Position numbers and translations under genes: made by a program | Origin: Vulcanimicrobiota bacterium | Lineage (GTDB): Bacteria > Vulcanimicrobiota > Vulcanimicrobiia > Vulcanimicrobiales > Vulcanimicrobiaceae | Length of the DNA: 35,666 nucleotides | Direction: 5' to 3' | Assembly (NCBI GenBank): GCA_003155175.1 | Contig: PMFP01000095.1 | Location: 1-35,666, forward strand | The notes under the pieces: model-generated | Told to the model about the DNA's origin: nothing | Database searches by the model: none | What the model saw: the letters and a program-made list of their open reading frames with translations, nothing else | Shown: in pieces, positions 24,076 through 31,950 of the stretch | Layout of the letters: each line of letters starts with the position of its first letter | Numbering within the stretch: the stretch's first letter is position 1

Positions 24076-25100
24076 TCGCCGGTGGAGTAGCCCGCAGCGG
24101 CCAGAACGCGCTGCGTTTCAACCGCTTCTTGGAACGTTGGGAGCTCGCTCGCGCCCGTTTCGATCTGCTTGATCCATTCGTCGTAAAGCTCGTACAGGAG
24201 CGGGACGTTTCCGCCCAGGCTCTCCAGTTTGGCGTACGGCGACGGCTTGCATTCGAGCTCGGACTGCTCGTCCTCGTCAACGACGAACAACGTCACGTCC
24301 ACGACGTCGGTTCCGCTCGCGACGGCCGTGCGGTTGCCGCCATGCACCGCGATCGTGGCCTGCTCGACGCCCGTCGTCCCGTCCACCGAGAGACGGCCGA
24401 CCAGACCGTGCCCGTAGTCCACGAGCGCGAACGCGCCGTCGTCGGCGTCCACCGTGAAGCTGCCGCGATCGTCGGTCCGCATGGGATTGGCGATGCGGGA
24501 GAAGCCGGTCGCATGCACCGGCGGACGCCCCGCGAGCCAATTGCACGTGTCGATGACGTGGGAGAGCAAGGCCCCGGAGATGCCGCCGCCCGACGATCGC
24601 TCGAAGAGCCAGCCCCGTTCGCGTTTCTCGGCGGGGGTAGTGAGATGCGTGAACTCGATCTCGCGCAACGGGTCGAGATGGCCGTTTGCGACCAGCTCCT
24701 TCATCGCCATTCGCTGTGGGATCCAGCGGAACTCGTGCGCGACGCCGCAGGCCGTTGCCGCGGCCTTCGACGCGTCGAGCATGCGCTCGGCCTGCGCGAC
24801 GTTGAGCGCGAACGGCTTTTCGCACAGCACGTGTTTGCCGGCAGCGAGGGCTGCCAGCACGTCGTCTTCGTGCGAGAACGGCGGCGACGCGACGACGACG
24901 GCATCGAGGTCGCATCCGGCAACCATCTGGGCGCAGGACGTGAACGCGTGCGGAATCCCGCGGGCGGCCGCAATGCCTTCAGCCGAATGCGGCGAGGCCA
25001 GTGCGACGACGTCGAAACGGGGGTGCGCGAGCAGGGCCGGCAGGTGCGCCTTCACGCCGAAGCCGCTGCCGACGATGCCTACGCGATAGGTTTCGCTCAA
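24072..25100 (-). CDS. Gfo/Idh/MocA family NAD(P)-dependent oxidoreductase
   Basis: The Rossmann start VGIVGSGFGVKAHLPALL (7-24) and the family motif CEKPFALN (Lys95, active-site EKP) are clear, and the C-terminal alpha/beta domain has GGGISGALLSHVIDTCNWLAG with the usual Asp/His region. Members oxidise or reduce sugars, inositols, aldehydes or imines. The start is a TTG at 25100 whose last bases overlap the aminotransferase stop (TTGA). It is the last gene of the luxE-luxC-aminotransferase run, so it probably acts on the same small molecule. Substrate cannot be read from the sequence. Confidence 0.9.
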   Translation of the reverse strand: MSETYRVGIVGSGFGVKAHLPALLAHPRFDVVALASPHSAEGIAAARGIPHAFTSCAQMVAGCDLDAVVVASPPFSHEDDVLAALAAGKHVLCEKPFALNVAQAERMLDASKAAATACGVAHEFRWIPQRMAMKELVANGHLDPLREIEFTHLTTPAEKRERGWLFERSSGGGISGALLSHVIDTCNWLAGRPPVHATGFSRIANPMRTDDRGSFTVDADDGAFALVDYGHGLVGRLSVDGTTGVEQATIAVHGGNRTAVASGTDVVDVTLFVVDEDEQSELECKPSPYAKLESLGGNVPLLYELYDEWIKQIETGASELPTFQEAVETQRVLAAAGYSTGD

Positions 25101-26383
25101 GGTGGCCCTCCAGTTTCGGCGATTGCGTTTTCCAACAAGTCGAGCGCGCGGTCGAGGTCGTCGCGCCCGATGACGAGCGGCGGCGTGACCGAGATGACGT
25201 TACCGTTGCGACCGGTTTGCAGCACGATGAGTCCGAGTCGCAGAGCGGCTTTGACCGCGGCGTCGGCTTGTGCCGCGTCGCGCAGTTCCACGCCCCACAT
25301 CAGTCCGCGCCCGCGCACGTCGCGCACGCCGTGCTTACCGAGAAACGCTTGGAGGCGCTCTTCGACGGCGGGTGCCAGTTCCCGCGCGCGCTCCGGCAAG
25401 CGCAGACGCTCGAGTTCGTCGATGGTTGCCAGCGCCGCCGCGCAGCCCATCGGATTGCCGAGGTACGTCGAGGTATGCAGCGCTTCGCCGCGCGAGACGG
25501 GCCAGGCGTCCATCACGTCGGCGCGCGCGGCGATCGCGCTGATCGGGAAGCCCGAACCCATGGCTTTTCCGATGCAGATAATGTCGGGCACGATGCCGTC
25601 GTGCATGCACGCGAACCACGAGCCGGTCCGGCCGAAGCCGGTATAGATTTCGTCAAAAATCAGCACTATGCCGAGCTCGTCGCAAATGGCTCGCAATCCC
25701 CGAAGATAGCCGCCGGGCGGAACCACGATGCCGCCGCGCGATTGGATCGGCTCGATGACGACGGCCGCGAGATCTCCGCGCGCGGCAAGGGCGCGCCTGA
25801 GCGCGGCGAGTTCGCGGGCAACGCCATCGCCGTCGGAATCGCCCGCGGGAAAGTCGAGCATCAGCGTCGTGGTGGAGAGCACGCCGGCAAACGGCGCGCG
25901 GAAGCGCTCGATGCCGCCGATCGTCAGCGCGCCGAACGAGAGGCCGTGGTAGGCGCCGCGGTACGACGCGAAGGCGGCCTTTCCGGTAGCGAGCATCGCG
26001 GTTTTCATGGCGGCCTCCACGGCCTCGGATCCGGTCGTCGCGAGGAAGATCTTGTTCAGGCCGGTAGGCAGGGCGTTCGCGAGACGCTCGAGCAGCCGCG
26101 CGCGAACGTGCGTCGGATGCACGTCGCCCATGCCGTGCATCAGCCGTTCCGCCTGTGTGTGGATGGCTTCGACGACCCGTGGGTTGGCGTGCCCCGCGTT
26201 GGCAACGCCGAATGCGGCCGTGAGATCGAGATAGCGGTTGCCGTCCACGTCCACAACGGTCGCGCCGGACGCCGACTCCCAGAACACCGGAAAATCCTCG
26301 CCCAAGTACGTGACGTTGCGCGATTCGAAACGCGCCAAATCGCCGCGCATCTCGGCGCTGCGCGGCCCCGGAATCTCGGTCAT
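25097..26383 (-). CDS. Class III PLP-dependent aminotransferase
   Basis: A 428-residue fold-type I aminotransferase. The PLP lysine is Lys273 (IGKAMGSGFPISA), the pyridine-N Asp is Asp244 (IFDEIYTGFGRTG), and the phosphate/substrate regions TTGSEAVEAAMKTA and YRGAYHGLSFGA are typical. Class III enzymes transfer amino groups between omega-amines or aldehydes and 2-oxoacids (acetylornithine, 4-aminobutyrate, lysine-semialdehyde types). ATG at 26383 overlaps the luxC-like stop (ATGA). Coming directly after an acyl-CoA reductase-like gene, it could convert the aldehyde produced there to an amine; that is inference. Confidence 0.92.
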   Translation of the reverse strand: MTEIPGPRSAEMRGDLARFESRNVTYLGEDFPVFWESASGATVVDVDGNRYLDLTAAFGVANAGHANPRVVEAIHTQAERLMHGMGDVHPTHVRARLLERLANALPTGLNKIFLATTGSEAVEAAMKTAMLATGKAAFASYRGAYHGLSFGALTIGGIERFRAPFAGVLSTTTLMLDFPAGDSDGDGVARELAALRRALAARGDLAAVVIEPIQSRGGIVVPPGGYLRGLRAICDELGIVLIFDEIYTGFGRTGSWFACMHDGIVPDIICIGKAMGSGFPISAIAARADVMDAWPVSRGEALHTSTYLGNPMGCAAALATIDELERLRLPERARELAPAVEERLQAFLGKHGVRDVRGRGLMWGVELRDAAQADAAVKAALRLGLIVLQTGRNGNVISVTPPLVIGRDDLDRALDLLENAIAETGGPP

Positions 26384-27603
26384 GCTTCCGACGTCACCCA
26401 GCGTACGAATTCGGCGATGCGCGGGCGCGCGCCGTGATTGCCGCCGAGCGGAGGCCTCTGCAGCTCGCCGAATCGCGCGATGCGCGACGCGCCGGTCTCG
26501 AGCGCCATCGCATCGACGTCGTCGCGATTTCCGGCCAGGGCGATCGCCTCGATCGGCAAGCGGTGCGCGCGAACGTAGGCCAGCGCGTCGGCCGGTCCGT
26601 CCACGCAATGGATCGCAACGACGCGCGGAAGAAAGGAGGGGGGCTCGCTCGGCGGCGCGTCGAGCAACGCGAGGTACCCGGCCGATCCGCCGATGACGGC
26701 TCCGCGGCCTTCGGAAACGCGAAAGGCGGCCACGTTGCGGGCGTTCGCGACGCGAGCCTGCGCGCGCGCGTCGAGCGGGCCGGGGGGAAACTCGACGCTG
26801 GCGCGATCGAGAGCCGTGCGGAAGATCTCACCGAAGACCGCGGGCGCAATGGCGCCGCCACGCTCGAGAAAGAGCGCGTGCAGCGAAAGGCAGCCTTCGC
26901 CGTCGTAGAGCAGCATGTCGCGGGCCGCGCCGGCGGCGATGCGCGTGCAGGCCGCCGCGTCGGCAAGCGCTTCGCGCGCGACGTAGCCGATGCTGGCGGC
27001 CGGTCCAAACGCAACGAAGCGCGCTCGCGGCGCGGCTTGCGAGCGAATCTTGCGCAGCGAGACGTCGTCGCCGAACGCGACGACGGCGTCGAATGCCGCC
27101 AAGTCGCGCGCGTCGTTCTCGCCGCTCCACGCCTCGGCCACGGCCGCCGTGCCCAATTCCTCGAGTTCCTCGGCTGCGGTCTTTAAGAACGCGGCGACGA
27201 AATGGTCTTCGCGATCTTTCACCGCGACGTCGCATTTCGCGCACAGCGCGAAGAGCAGCGGCGGAATCGCGACGCCGATGGTAGTCCGGCTGGAGACGAC
27301 GCACACGCGCCCAACCGGAAGCGCGTGCAGCGCCGGCCGTCCCGCACGCTCCACCGCGCCGTCGAGGGCGGAGAGCGAACCGATCTCGTCGACGATCGCC
27401 GCTTCGAGCGCTGCGGCGCTCGCACTCTGAAAGAGCGCGTCGAGGGCGTACTCGACGACCGGCAGCGAATACCCCGTGCGCTCGCAGATGGCGCGCTGCG
27501 CGCGGACCCTCGGCGGAAAGTCCGCGTCGCACCACCGCTCGGACGCGTCGGCGAGCGCGCGCACGATTCTCCGGACGGGAACGCGCGCCAGCCGGGTGCT
27601 CAC
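26380..27603 (-). CDS. LuxC-like acyl-CoA/acyl-protein reductase
   Basis: A 407-residue member of the aldehyde dehydrogenase-related LuxC family, which reduces an acyl group, handed over as a thioester, to the aldehyde with NADPH. The catalytic Cys is conserved as Cys238 in LLYDGEGCLSLHALFLERGG, the pattern of LuxC active sites. The nucleotide-binding region VGRVCVVSSRTTIGVAIPPLL precedes it. The GTG at 27603 overlaps the upstream stop (GTGA); the frame is open further upstream, but that part is antisense-like arginine-rich sequence. No luciferase (luxA/B) or thioesterase (luxD) gene is present, so bioluminescence is unlikely. Confidence 0.82.
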   Translation of the reverse strand: MSTRLARVPVRRIVRALADASERWCDADFPPRVRAQRAICERTGYSLPVVEYALDALFQSASAAALEAAIVDEIGSLSALDGAVERAGRPALHALPVGRVCVVSSRTTIGVAIPPLLFALCAKCDVAVKDREDHFVAAFLKTAAEELEELGTAAVAEAWSGENDARDLAAFDAVVAFGDDVSLRKIRSQAAPRARFVAFGPAASIGYVAREALADAAACTRIAAGAARDMLLYDGEGCLSLHALFLERGGAIAPAVFGEIFRTALDRASVEFPPGPLDARAQARVANARNVAAFRVSEGRGAVIGGSAGYLALLDAPPSEPPSFLPRVVAIHCVDGPADALAYVRAHRLPIEAIALAGNRDDVDAMALETGASRIARFGELQRPPLGGNHGARPRIAEFVRWVTSEA

Positions 27604-28709
27604 AGCGCGATGCCGCGCAAGGTTTCGGCGTCGAGCGAGCAGCCGCGCAGCGCCGCGCCCGCTTCGCGTCCCACCAGGACGATCGAACCGTCGCCATAGA
27701 CGGCGCCCAGATCCTCGGTCGCGACGGCCACGCACGACGAGCGATTCGCCAGATCCACGTGCACGAGCGCACCGACCGTTCCCGCCGGCAGCGTCGTGCC
27801 GGCGGCGCTCACGGCGCGCGAACGAAGCCATGGCGGCGCGACTTTTCGCCGCGGCGCGTCGCGCAGGCGCAGCGGGTCGTCGTAATACTGCGACGCCAAT
27901 TCGGTCATCCCGTATTCCGCGACGACGGCTTCGCGCGCGATGCCGAACCGGGAAGCGATGCGTTCGTACAGCTCGTCGCGCGAGACTACGCGCGCGCGTC
28001 CTTTGAAACCGCCGGTCTCCATCACGCGCGAACCGGTCGGCAGCGCCCAGCTTAAACCGCGCGCGTCCATCTCGTCGGTCACGTGGACGAGCGCAAACGC
28101 CGTCGCGGCAACGCAGACCGGCTCGCCCGCGGCGACGGCGGACCTGACGGCCGCGACGAAGTCGTCGAAGAGCAGCGATTCGGCGGTGACGAACCAGCCC
28201 GTTTCGCCCGTTCCGCGTTCGCGCGCGACGCGGTCCATCATGTAGCCCAGCGAGGATCCCGGACGCTCCGCGGGGTTCGGGACCAAGTTGAGATAGCGCA
28301 GGCGCGCGCCGTCACCGAGTACGAAGCGATCGAACGCGGCGATCAGCGACCGGTCGTAGAGCTCGGCGGTTTCCATAAAGTGAAGTCCGCCCGCACCGCC
28401 GGTCGTGCCGCTGGTCTCGAACGTCAACGCGGCGCGCGCCGGGTCGAACGTCGCCATGATCGCTTCCTTATACGCCTGTGCGGGCACCGCGGGAATCTGC
28501 TGCCAGGTCTCCGGCGGCTGGTCGGGCGCGTAGCCGAACGCCGCGCCGTAGCGTCCGTAAGGTTCGTTGTACCGGAGCTGATGAGCGCAGATTCGGCGCG
28601 CGAGGTCCCCGAACTCCGAATCGGCGAGTGCGCGCGCCCCGGCGCGCCATCGCTCGATCGTGCCGAGGATCTCCCGGTCGAGTTCGCCGGCCTCGGTAGC
28701 GTAGCTCAT
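27600..28709 (-). CDS. LuxE-like acyl-protein synthetase
   Basis: A 369-residue adenylate-forming enzyme. Residues 99-105 (TSGTTGG) are the AMP-binding loop, VVAEYGMTELASQYY the second core motif, and Cys357 in ALRGCSLDAETL is in the position of the Cys that carries the acyl group near the C-terminus of LuxE. LuxE activates a free carboxylic acid as acyl-AMP, loads it on this Cys and passes it to LuxC. Both active sites of the LuxE/LuxC pair are thus intact. It is the first gene of the operon, with 116 bases to the divergent leuC. The natural acid substrate is unknown. Confidence 0.85.
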   Translation of the reverse strand: MSYATEAGELDREILGTIERWRAGARALADSEFGDLARRICAHQLRYNEPYGRYGAAFGYAPDQPPETWQQIPAVPAQAYKEAIMATFDPARAALTFETSGTTGGAGGLHFMETAELYDRSLIAAFDRFVLGDGARLRYLNLVPNPAERPGSSLGYMMDRVARERGTGETGWFVTAESLLFDDFVAAVRSAVAAGEPVCVAATAFALVHVTDEMDARGLSWALPTGSRVMETGGFKGRARVVSRDELYERIASRFGIAREAVVAEYGMTELASQYYDDPLRLRDAPRRKVAPPWLRSRAVSAAGTTLPAGTVGALVHVDLANRSSCVAVATEDLGAVYGDGSIVLVGREAGAALRGCSLDAETLRGIAL

Positions 28710-28825
28710 CGAGCCAGGCGCACGAAGCTTGGACGGCCGGGCGAGGCGAACGGCGTTCTCCGCATGTCCGGGCCTTCTCCGCGCGAGTCCCGGTCCCCAG
28801 GTCAGCGTAAGCCGCGAGAGAAACC

Positions 28826-30121
28826 ATGCCCCCTATGGGCATGACCTTAACGGAAAAGATTCTCGCACGTCACGTCGGCCTCGACCGCGTGGTGCCGAAC
28901 CAGATCGTCGACGCCAAAGTCGATCTCGTGCTCGCCAACGAGCTCTCGGCGGCCGTCGCGATCGCGGTAATGCGGGGCATCAAAGGCGCAACGCGCGTCT
29001 TCGACCCCAACAAGATCGCGCTGGTCGAAGACCACTTCGTTCCCGCCAAGGACCCCCAGTCCGCCAAGCTGGCCAAGCTCATGAAAGACTTCGCGAAGGA
29101 GCAAGGCATCGTCCACTTCTTCGACGTCGGCCGCGGCGGCATCGAACACGTCGTGCTGCCCGAAGCGGGCCTGGTCGCGCCGGGCGAACTCATCGTCGGC
29201 GGAGATTCGCACACCTGCACCTACGGCGCGCTCGGCGCCTTCGCCACCGGCATGGGGTCCACCGACATCGCGGCGGCGTTCGTGCTTGGAGAAGTGTGGC
29301 TGCGCGTCCCCCCAACGATTAAACTCGTGTACGACGGGCAGCTCGGCGACATGGTCTACGCAAAGGATCTCATGCTTGCAACCGTCGGCCGGCTCGGAAT
29401 CGACGGCGCGACCTACTGCGCGCTGGAATTTCATGGTTCGACGGTCGACGCGCTCTCCATTACCGGGCGCACGACGATGGCGAATATGGCGATCGAGGCC
29501 GGGGCAAAGAACGGGATCTTTCATGCCGACGCCAAGGCGATCGCGTACGTCACCGAACGGACGGACCGCCCGTTCATCGTCGAGCGCGCCGACGAGGACG
29601 CGAACTACCAGCGCGTCATCGCGATCGACGTGAGCGCCCTCGAACCGCAAATCGCGTGCCCGCACACGCCCGACAACGTCCATCCGGTCTCGGAAGTCAC
29701 GAACGACGTGCTCGAACTCGACCAAGTCTTTATCGGTTCGTGCACCAACGGATACATCGAGGATCTTCGCGTCGTCGCCAGGATCCTGGACGGAAAGCAG
29801 ATCGCGCGGAGTTTGCGCGTGATCGTTAATCCCGGTTCCCAGCAAGTCTGGATGCAGGCCGCCGACGAGGGGATCCTCAAGACGCTGGCGGCGGCGGGCT
29901 GCGCGGTCAATACGCCGGGTTGCGGCGCGTGCTTCGGCGGACACATGGGCACGCTCGGCGACGGCGAGCGCTGTCTCTCGACGACCAACCGGAACTACGT
30001 CGGCCGCATGGGATCGCCCAAAGCCGAAGTCTACCTCGCATCGCCGGCAACGTGTGCCGCGTCGGCGCTGACCGGCCGCATCACCGATCCGCGCGCGGTC
30101 GAATTGGCGGGCGCCGTATGA
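28826..30121 (+). CDS. leuC: 3-isopropylmalate dehydratase / homoaconitase-type large subunit
   Basis: Aconitase-family large subunit of the short (archaeal-like, about 420-430 aa) type. Iron-sulfur ligands are seen in GSCTNG and GCGACFGG, and the active-site motifs GGDSHTCTYGALGAFATG and GSTDIAAAF are intact. It isomerises a 2- or 3-hydroxy tricarboxylate or dicarboxylate: isopropylmalate for leucine or homocitrate for aminoadipate/other chain-extension pathways. The ATG at 28826 (or those at 28835 and 28841) starts it; GAGA lies 5-8 bases upstream. It overlaps leuD by 4 bases. The symbol is a family name; the substrate is not proven. Confidence 0.88.
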   Translation: MPPMGMTLTEKILARHVGLDRVVPNQIVDAKVDLVLANELSAAVAIAVMRGIKGATRVFDPNKIALVEDHFVPAKDPQSAKLAKLMKDFAKEQGIVHFFDVGRGGIEHVVLPEAGLVAPGELIVGGDSHTCTYGALGAFATGMGSTDIAAAFVLGEVWLRVPPTIKLVYDGQLGDMVYAKDLMLATVGRLGIDGATYCALEFHGSTVDALSITGRTTMANMAIEAGAKNGIFHADAKAIAYVTERTDRPFIVERADEDANYQRVIAIDVSALEPQIACPHTPDNVHPVSEVTNDVLELDQVFIGSCTNGYIEDLRVVARILDGKQIARSLRVIVNPGSQQVWMQAADEGILKTLAAAGCAVNTPGCGACFGGHMGTLGDGERCLSTTNRNYVGRMGSPKAEVYLASPATCAASALTGRITDPRAVELAGAV

Positions 30122-30624
30122 AACTGCGCGGACACGCCCACAAGTTCGGCAAGAACGTCGACACCGACGTCATCATTCCGGGCAAGTACTGCAACATCGT
30201 CGACCAGGCCGAATTGGGCAAGCACGCGCTCGAGGGCATCGATCCCGAATACACGACCCGCATGAAACCCGGCGACATCATCGTCGCCGACCGGAACTTC
30301 GGCTGCGGGTCGAGCCGCGAAGTCGCGCCGATCGCCATCAAGGGATCGGGAACCTCGGCGGTGATCGCAAAGAGCTTCGCGCGGATATTCTACCGCAACG
30401 CGCTCAACATCGGGCTGCCGATCTTCGAGTCGGACGAAGCGGTGGATCGTATCGACGCGGGCGACGAGATCGAAGTCGAGGCCGCAAGCGGAACGATTCG
30501 CAACGTCACCAAAGGCGAAACCTATGCCGCGGCGCAGTTCCCGCCGTTCATGCAGTCGCTGGTAGACGCGGGCGGGCTGGTCCCATACGTCGAGCGACGC
30601 CTCGCGGAGCGAGCCAAGACCTAA
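30118..30624 (+). CDS. leuD: 3-isopropylmalate dehydratase / homoaconitase-type small subunit
   Basis: A 168-residue small subunit with the swivelling-domain motifs: GKNVDTDVIIPGKYCNI at the start, the phosphate-binding-like NFGCGSSREVAPIAIKG, and SFARIFYRNALNIGLPI. It completes the active site of the large subunit. The substrate-selective loop after DTDVIIPGKY reads CNIVDQ, which I cannot assign to isopropylmalate or homoaconitate. The ATG overlaps the leuC stop (ATGA), so the two are translated together. No leuA or leuB is visible in the window, so either leucine synthesis is scattered or this pair serves another pathway. Confidence 0.9.
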   Translation: MKLRGHAHKFGKNVDTDVIIPGKYCNIVDQAELGKHALEGIDPEYTTRMKPGDIIVADRNFGCGSSREVAPIAIKGSGTSAVIAKSFARIFYRNALNIGLPIFESDEAVDRIDAGDEIEVEAASGTIRNVTKGETYAAAQFPPFMQSLVDAGGLVPYVERRLAERAKT

Positions 30625-30628
30625 CGGC

Positions 30629-31258
30629 TTAGCGCGGGGGTATTCCCCCGCCACCCGAGGAGGCGCCGCCGCCCATTCCGCCCATTCCGCCCGGCGCCGG
30701 CGAGATATTCTCGAAGAAGTTTTCTTTCGGCCGGTACGCCGCGGTGAACGGTACGCGCTGATCCGCGTCCGTCAACATGCCGAGCATGTCGGTCGTGCCG
30801 TCGAGCTTGCCTTCGAGCAAGAGCGTCGTGCCGTCGGCGCGCGTAACGATCAAGCGCACCGAATCGCCGTCGAGCGTGCCGGAGAGTGGAAACCTCTTGC
30901 CGTTGCCGTCAATGTAGAGGCCGCTGAGCGCGTTCTGCTGCTGCTTGATCTGAAAGTGCGTGTAGAGCGGATTGTTCTGGTTGGGCACCTGGATCTCGAC
31001 TTCCCAGACGCCTTCGATCCCATTGCGCGACGACTTGGGAGGCGGCGGAGTCCCCGAAGGCCTGCCGGGCGATTTGGCGCCGGCCGGCAACCCGAACCCA
31101 CTCGGTAGCGCGATCGGCGTGGGCGTCGCATCCGGCGCCGCGGTGGCGTCGGATGCCGGCGTTGCCAGCGCGGAGGGCGCGGGTGAGTTCAGTGTCGGGG
31201 GAGGCGGCGGCGGCGTGGCGAGCAGCATCACGGCCAGGGGTACGGCAAAGGCAATCAC
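30629..31258 (-). CDS. Secreted protein with Pro-rich linker and Gly/Met tail
   Basis: Begins at a GTG that overlaps the upstream stop (GTGA) with the leader VIAFAVPLAVMLLATPPPPPP, i.e. a signal peptide followed by proline, then a low-complexity Ala/Pro/Thr linker to about residue 80. The folded part (GVWEVEIQVPNQ, YTHFQIKQQQNALSGLYIDG, FPLSGTLDGDSVRLIVTRAD) looks like a beta-rich barrel of the kind seen in small ligand-binding or structural domains. The tail GGMGGMGGGASSGGGG is glycine-rich. About 209 residues. I do not know its function; its stop is 4 bases from that of the convergent leuD. Confidence 0.65.
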   Translation of the reverse strand: MIAFAVPLAVMLLATPPPPPPTLNSPAPSALATPASDATAAPDATPTPIALPSGFGLPAGAKSPGRPSGTPPPPKSSRNGIEGVWEVEIQVPNQNNPLYTHFQIKQQQNALSGLYIDGNGKRFPLSGTLDGDSVRLIVTRADGTTLLLEGKLDGTTDMLGMLTDADQRVPFTAAYRPKENFFENISPAPGGMGGMGGGASSGGGGIPPR

Positions 31259-31848
31259 CGGCGATGGCTTTGGCGCGCGGCCGCGCCCTCCCTCGCGGCG
31301 AGCGCTCGATGCGGCGTCGGCGACGTGGCCGGCGTGGCCCGGATTTCGATCGGAGCGCGACGGTAGAGCGGGAGAGGGGTGACGTGGCCAGCGCTTTGGA
31401 GCGCGGAAACGTCCTGTGCGAGCGCACCCATGGCGCCGGTGTTGCCGGGGCAGGAGAGGTCGCCGGAGCTCCAGCCGTGCCACAGCACCATGGTGCGGCT
31501 TCCGAAGGAGGCGCTCTTCATGCACGTCGCCGGCGGCTCGTTCGAATCGCGCGCGGCCCGCACGTCTCGGAAGAACGTCTCGACGAGCGCGGGGTCGGGC
31601 GTAAACGGTGCGGGCGTAGATTGAGAAGCGGGGCCGGTCTCCGGACCGCGACGCGAGAGAACCTGCGTCGTCGCTTGCCCGCTTGAACGAATGACCATGC
31701 GCCAGCCAGCACCGTTGGTGGATCCGCTATTTTCGATGACGGCGCCGTCGATGGTCGTCGCAGCAGCGGCGGCAACGAACGAGGCGGCAACGAGCGCGAT
31801 CGCGAGCGTGCCGCAACGTGCAGCGCTGCGAAACGAAAAGACGTCCAT
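31255..31848 (-). CDS. Secreted protein of unknown function
   Basis: About 197 residues from the ATG at 31848 (MDVFSFRSAARCG), with a signal peptide (LAIALVAASFVAAAAA). The mature part has strands (WRMVIRSSGQATTQVLS) and Cys residues in ATCMKS and LSCPGNTG that may pair. The C-terminal 40 residues are basic and low-complexity. It overlaps the next gene by GTGA, so the two secreted proteins form a co-translated pair. The open frame upstream of 31848 is the shadow of the divergent lipoprotein gene. No family recognised. Confidence 0.65.
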   Translation of the reverse strand: MDVFSFRSAARCGTLAIALVAASFVAAAAATTIDGAVIENSGSTNGAGWRMVIRSSGQATTQVLSRRGPETGPASQSTPAPFTPDPALVETFFRDVRAARDSNEPPATCMKSASFGSRTMVLWHGWSSGDLSCPGNTGAMGALAQDVSALQSAGHVTPLPLYRRAPIEIRATPATSPTPHRALAAREGAAARQSHRR

Positions 31849-31950
31849 GAATCGTATAACGTATCGCCGTCGCAGACCGTCTCCGTGGAGGAGGTCGGAT
31901 TTGGATGCCCTAACCTGTCGCGACCTCTCCCTTGGAAGGAACGATCGGCT

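Noticed and set aside
24072-28709. Reading the LuxC/LuxE genes as part of a bioluminescence operon.
   Set aside because: No luxA, luxB, luxD or luxG is present in the flanks, and the neighbouring genes are an aminotransferase and a sugar-type oxidoreductase.
28764-28844. A 26-residue ORF (MSGPSPRESR...) in front of leuC as a possible leucine attenuator peptide.
   Set aside because: It contains a single leucine codon, overlaps the leuC start and has no terminator/antiterminator hairpins nearby.
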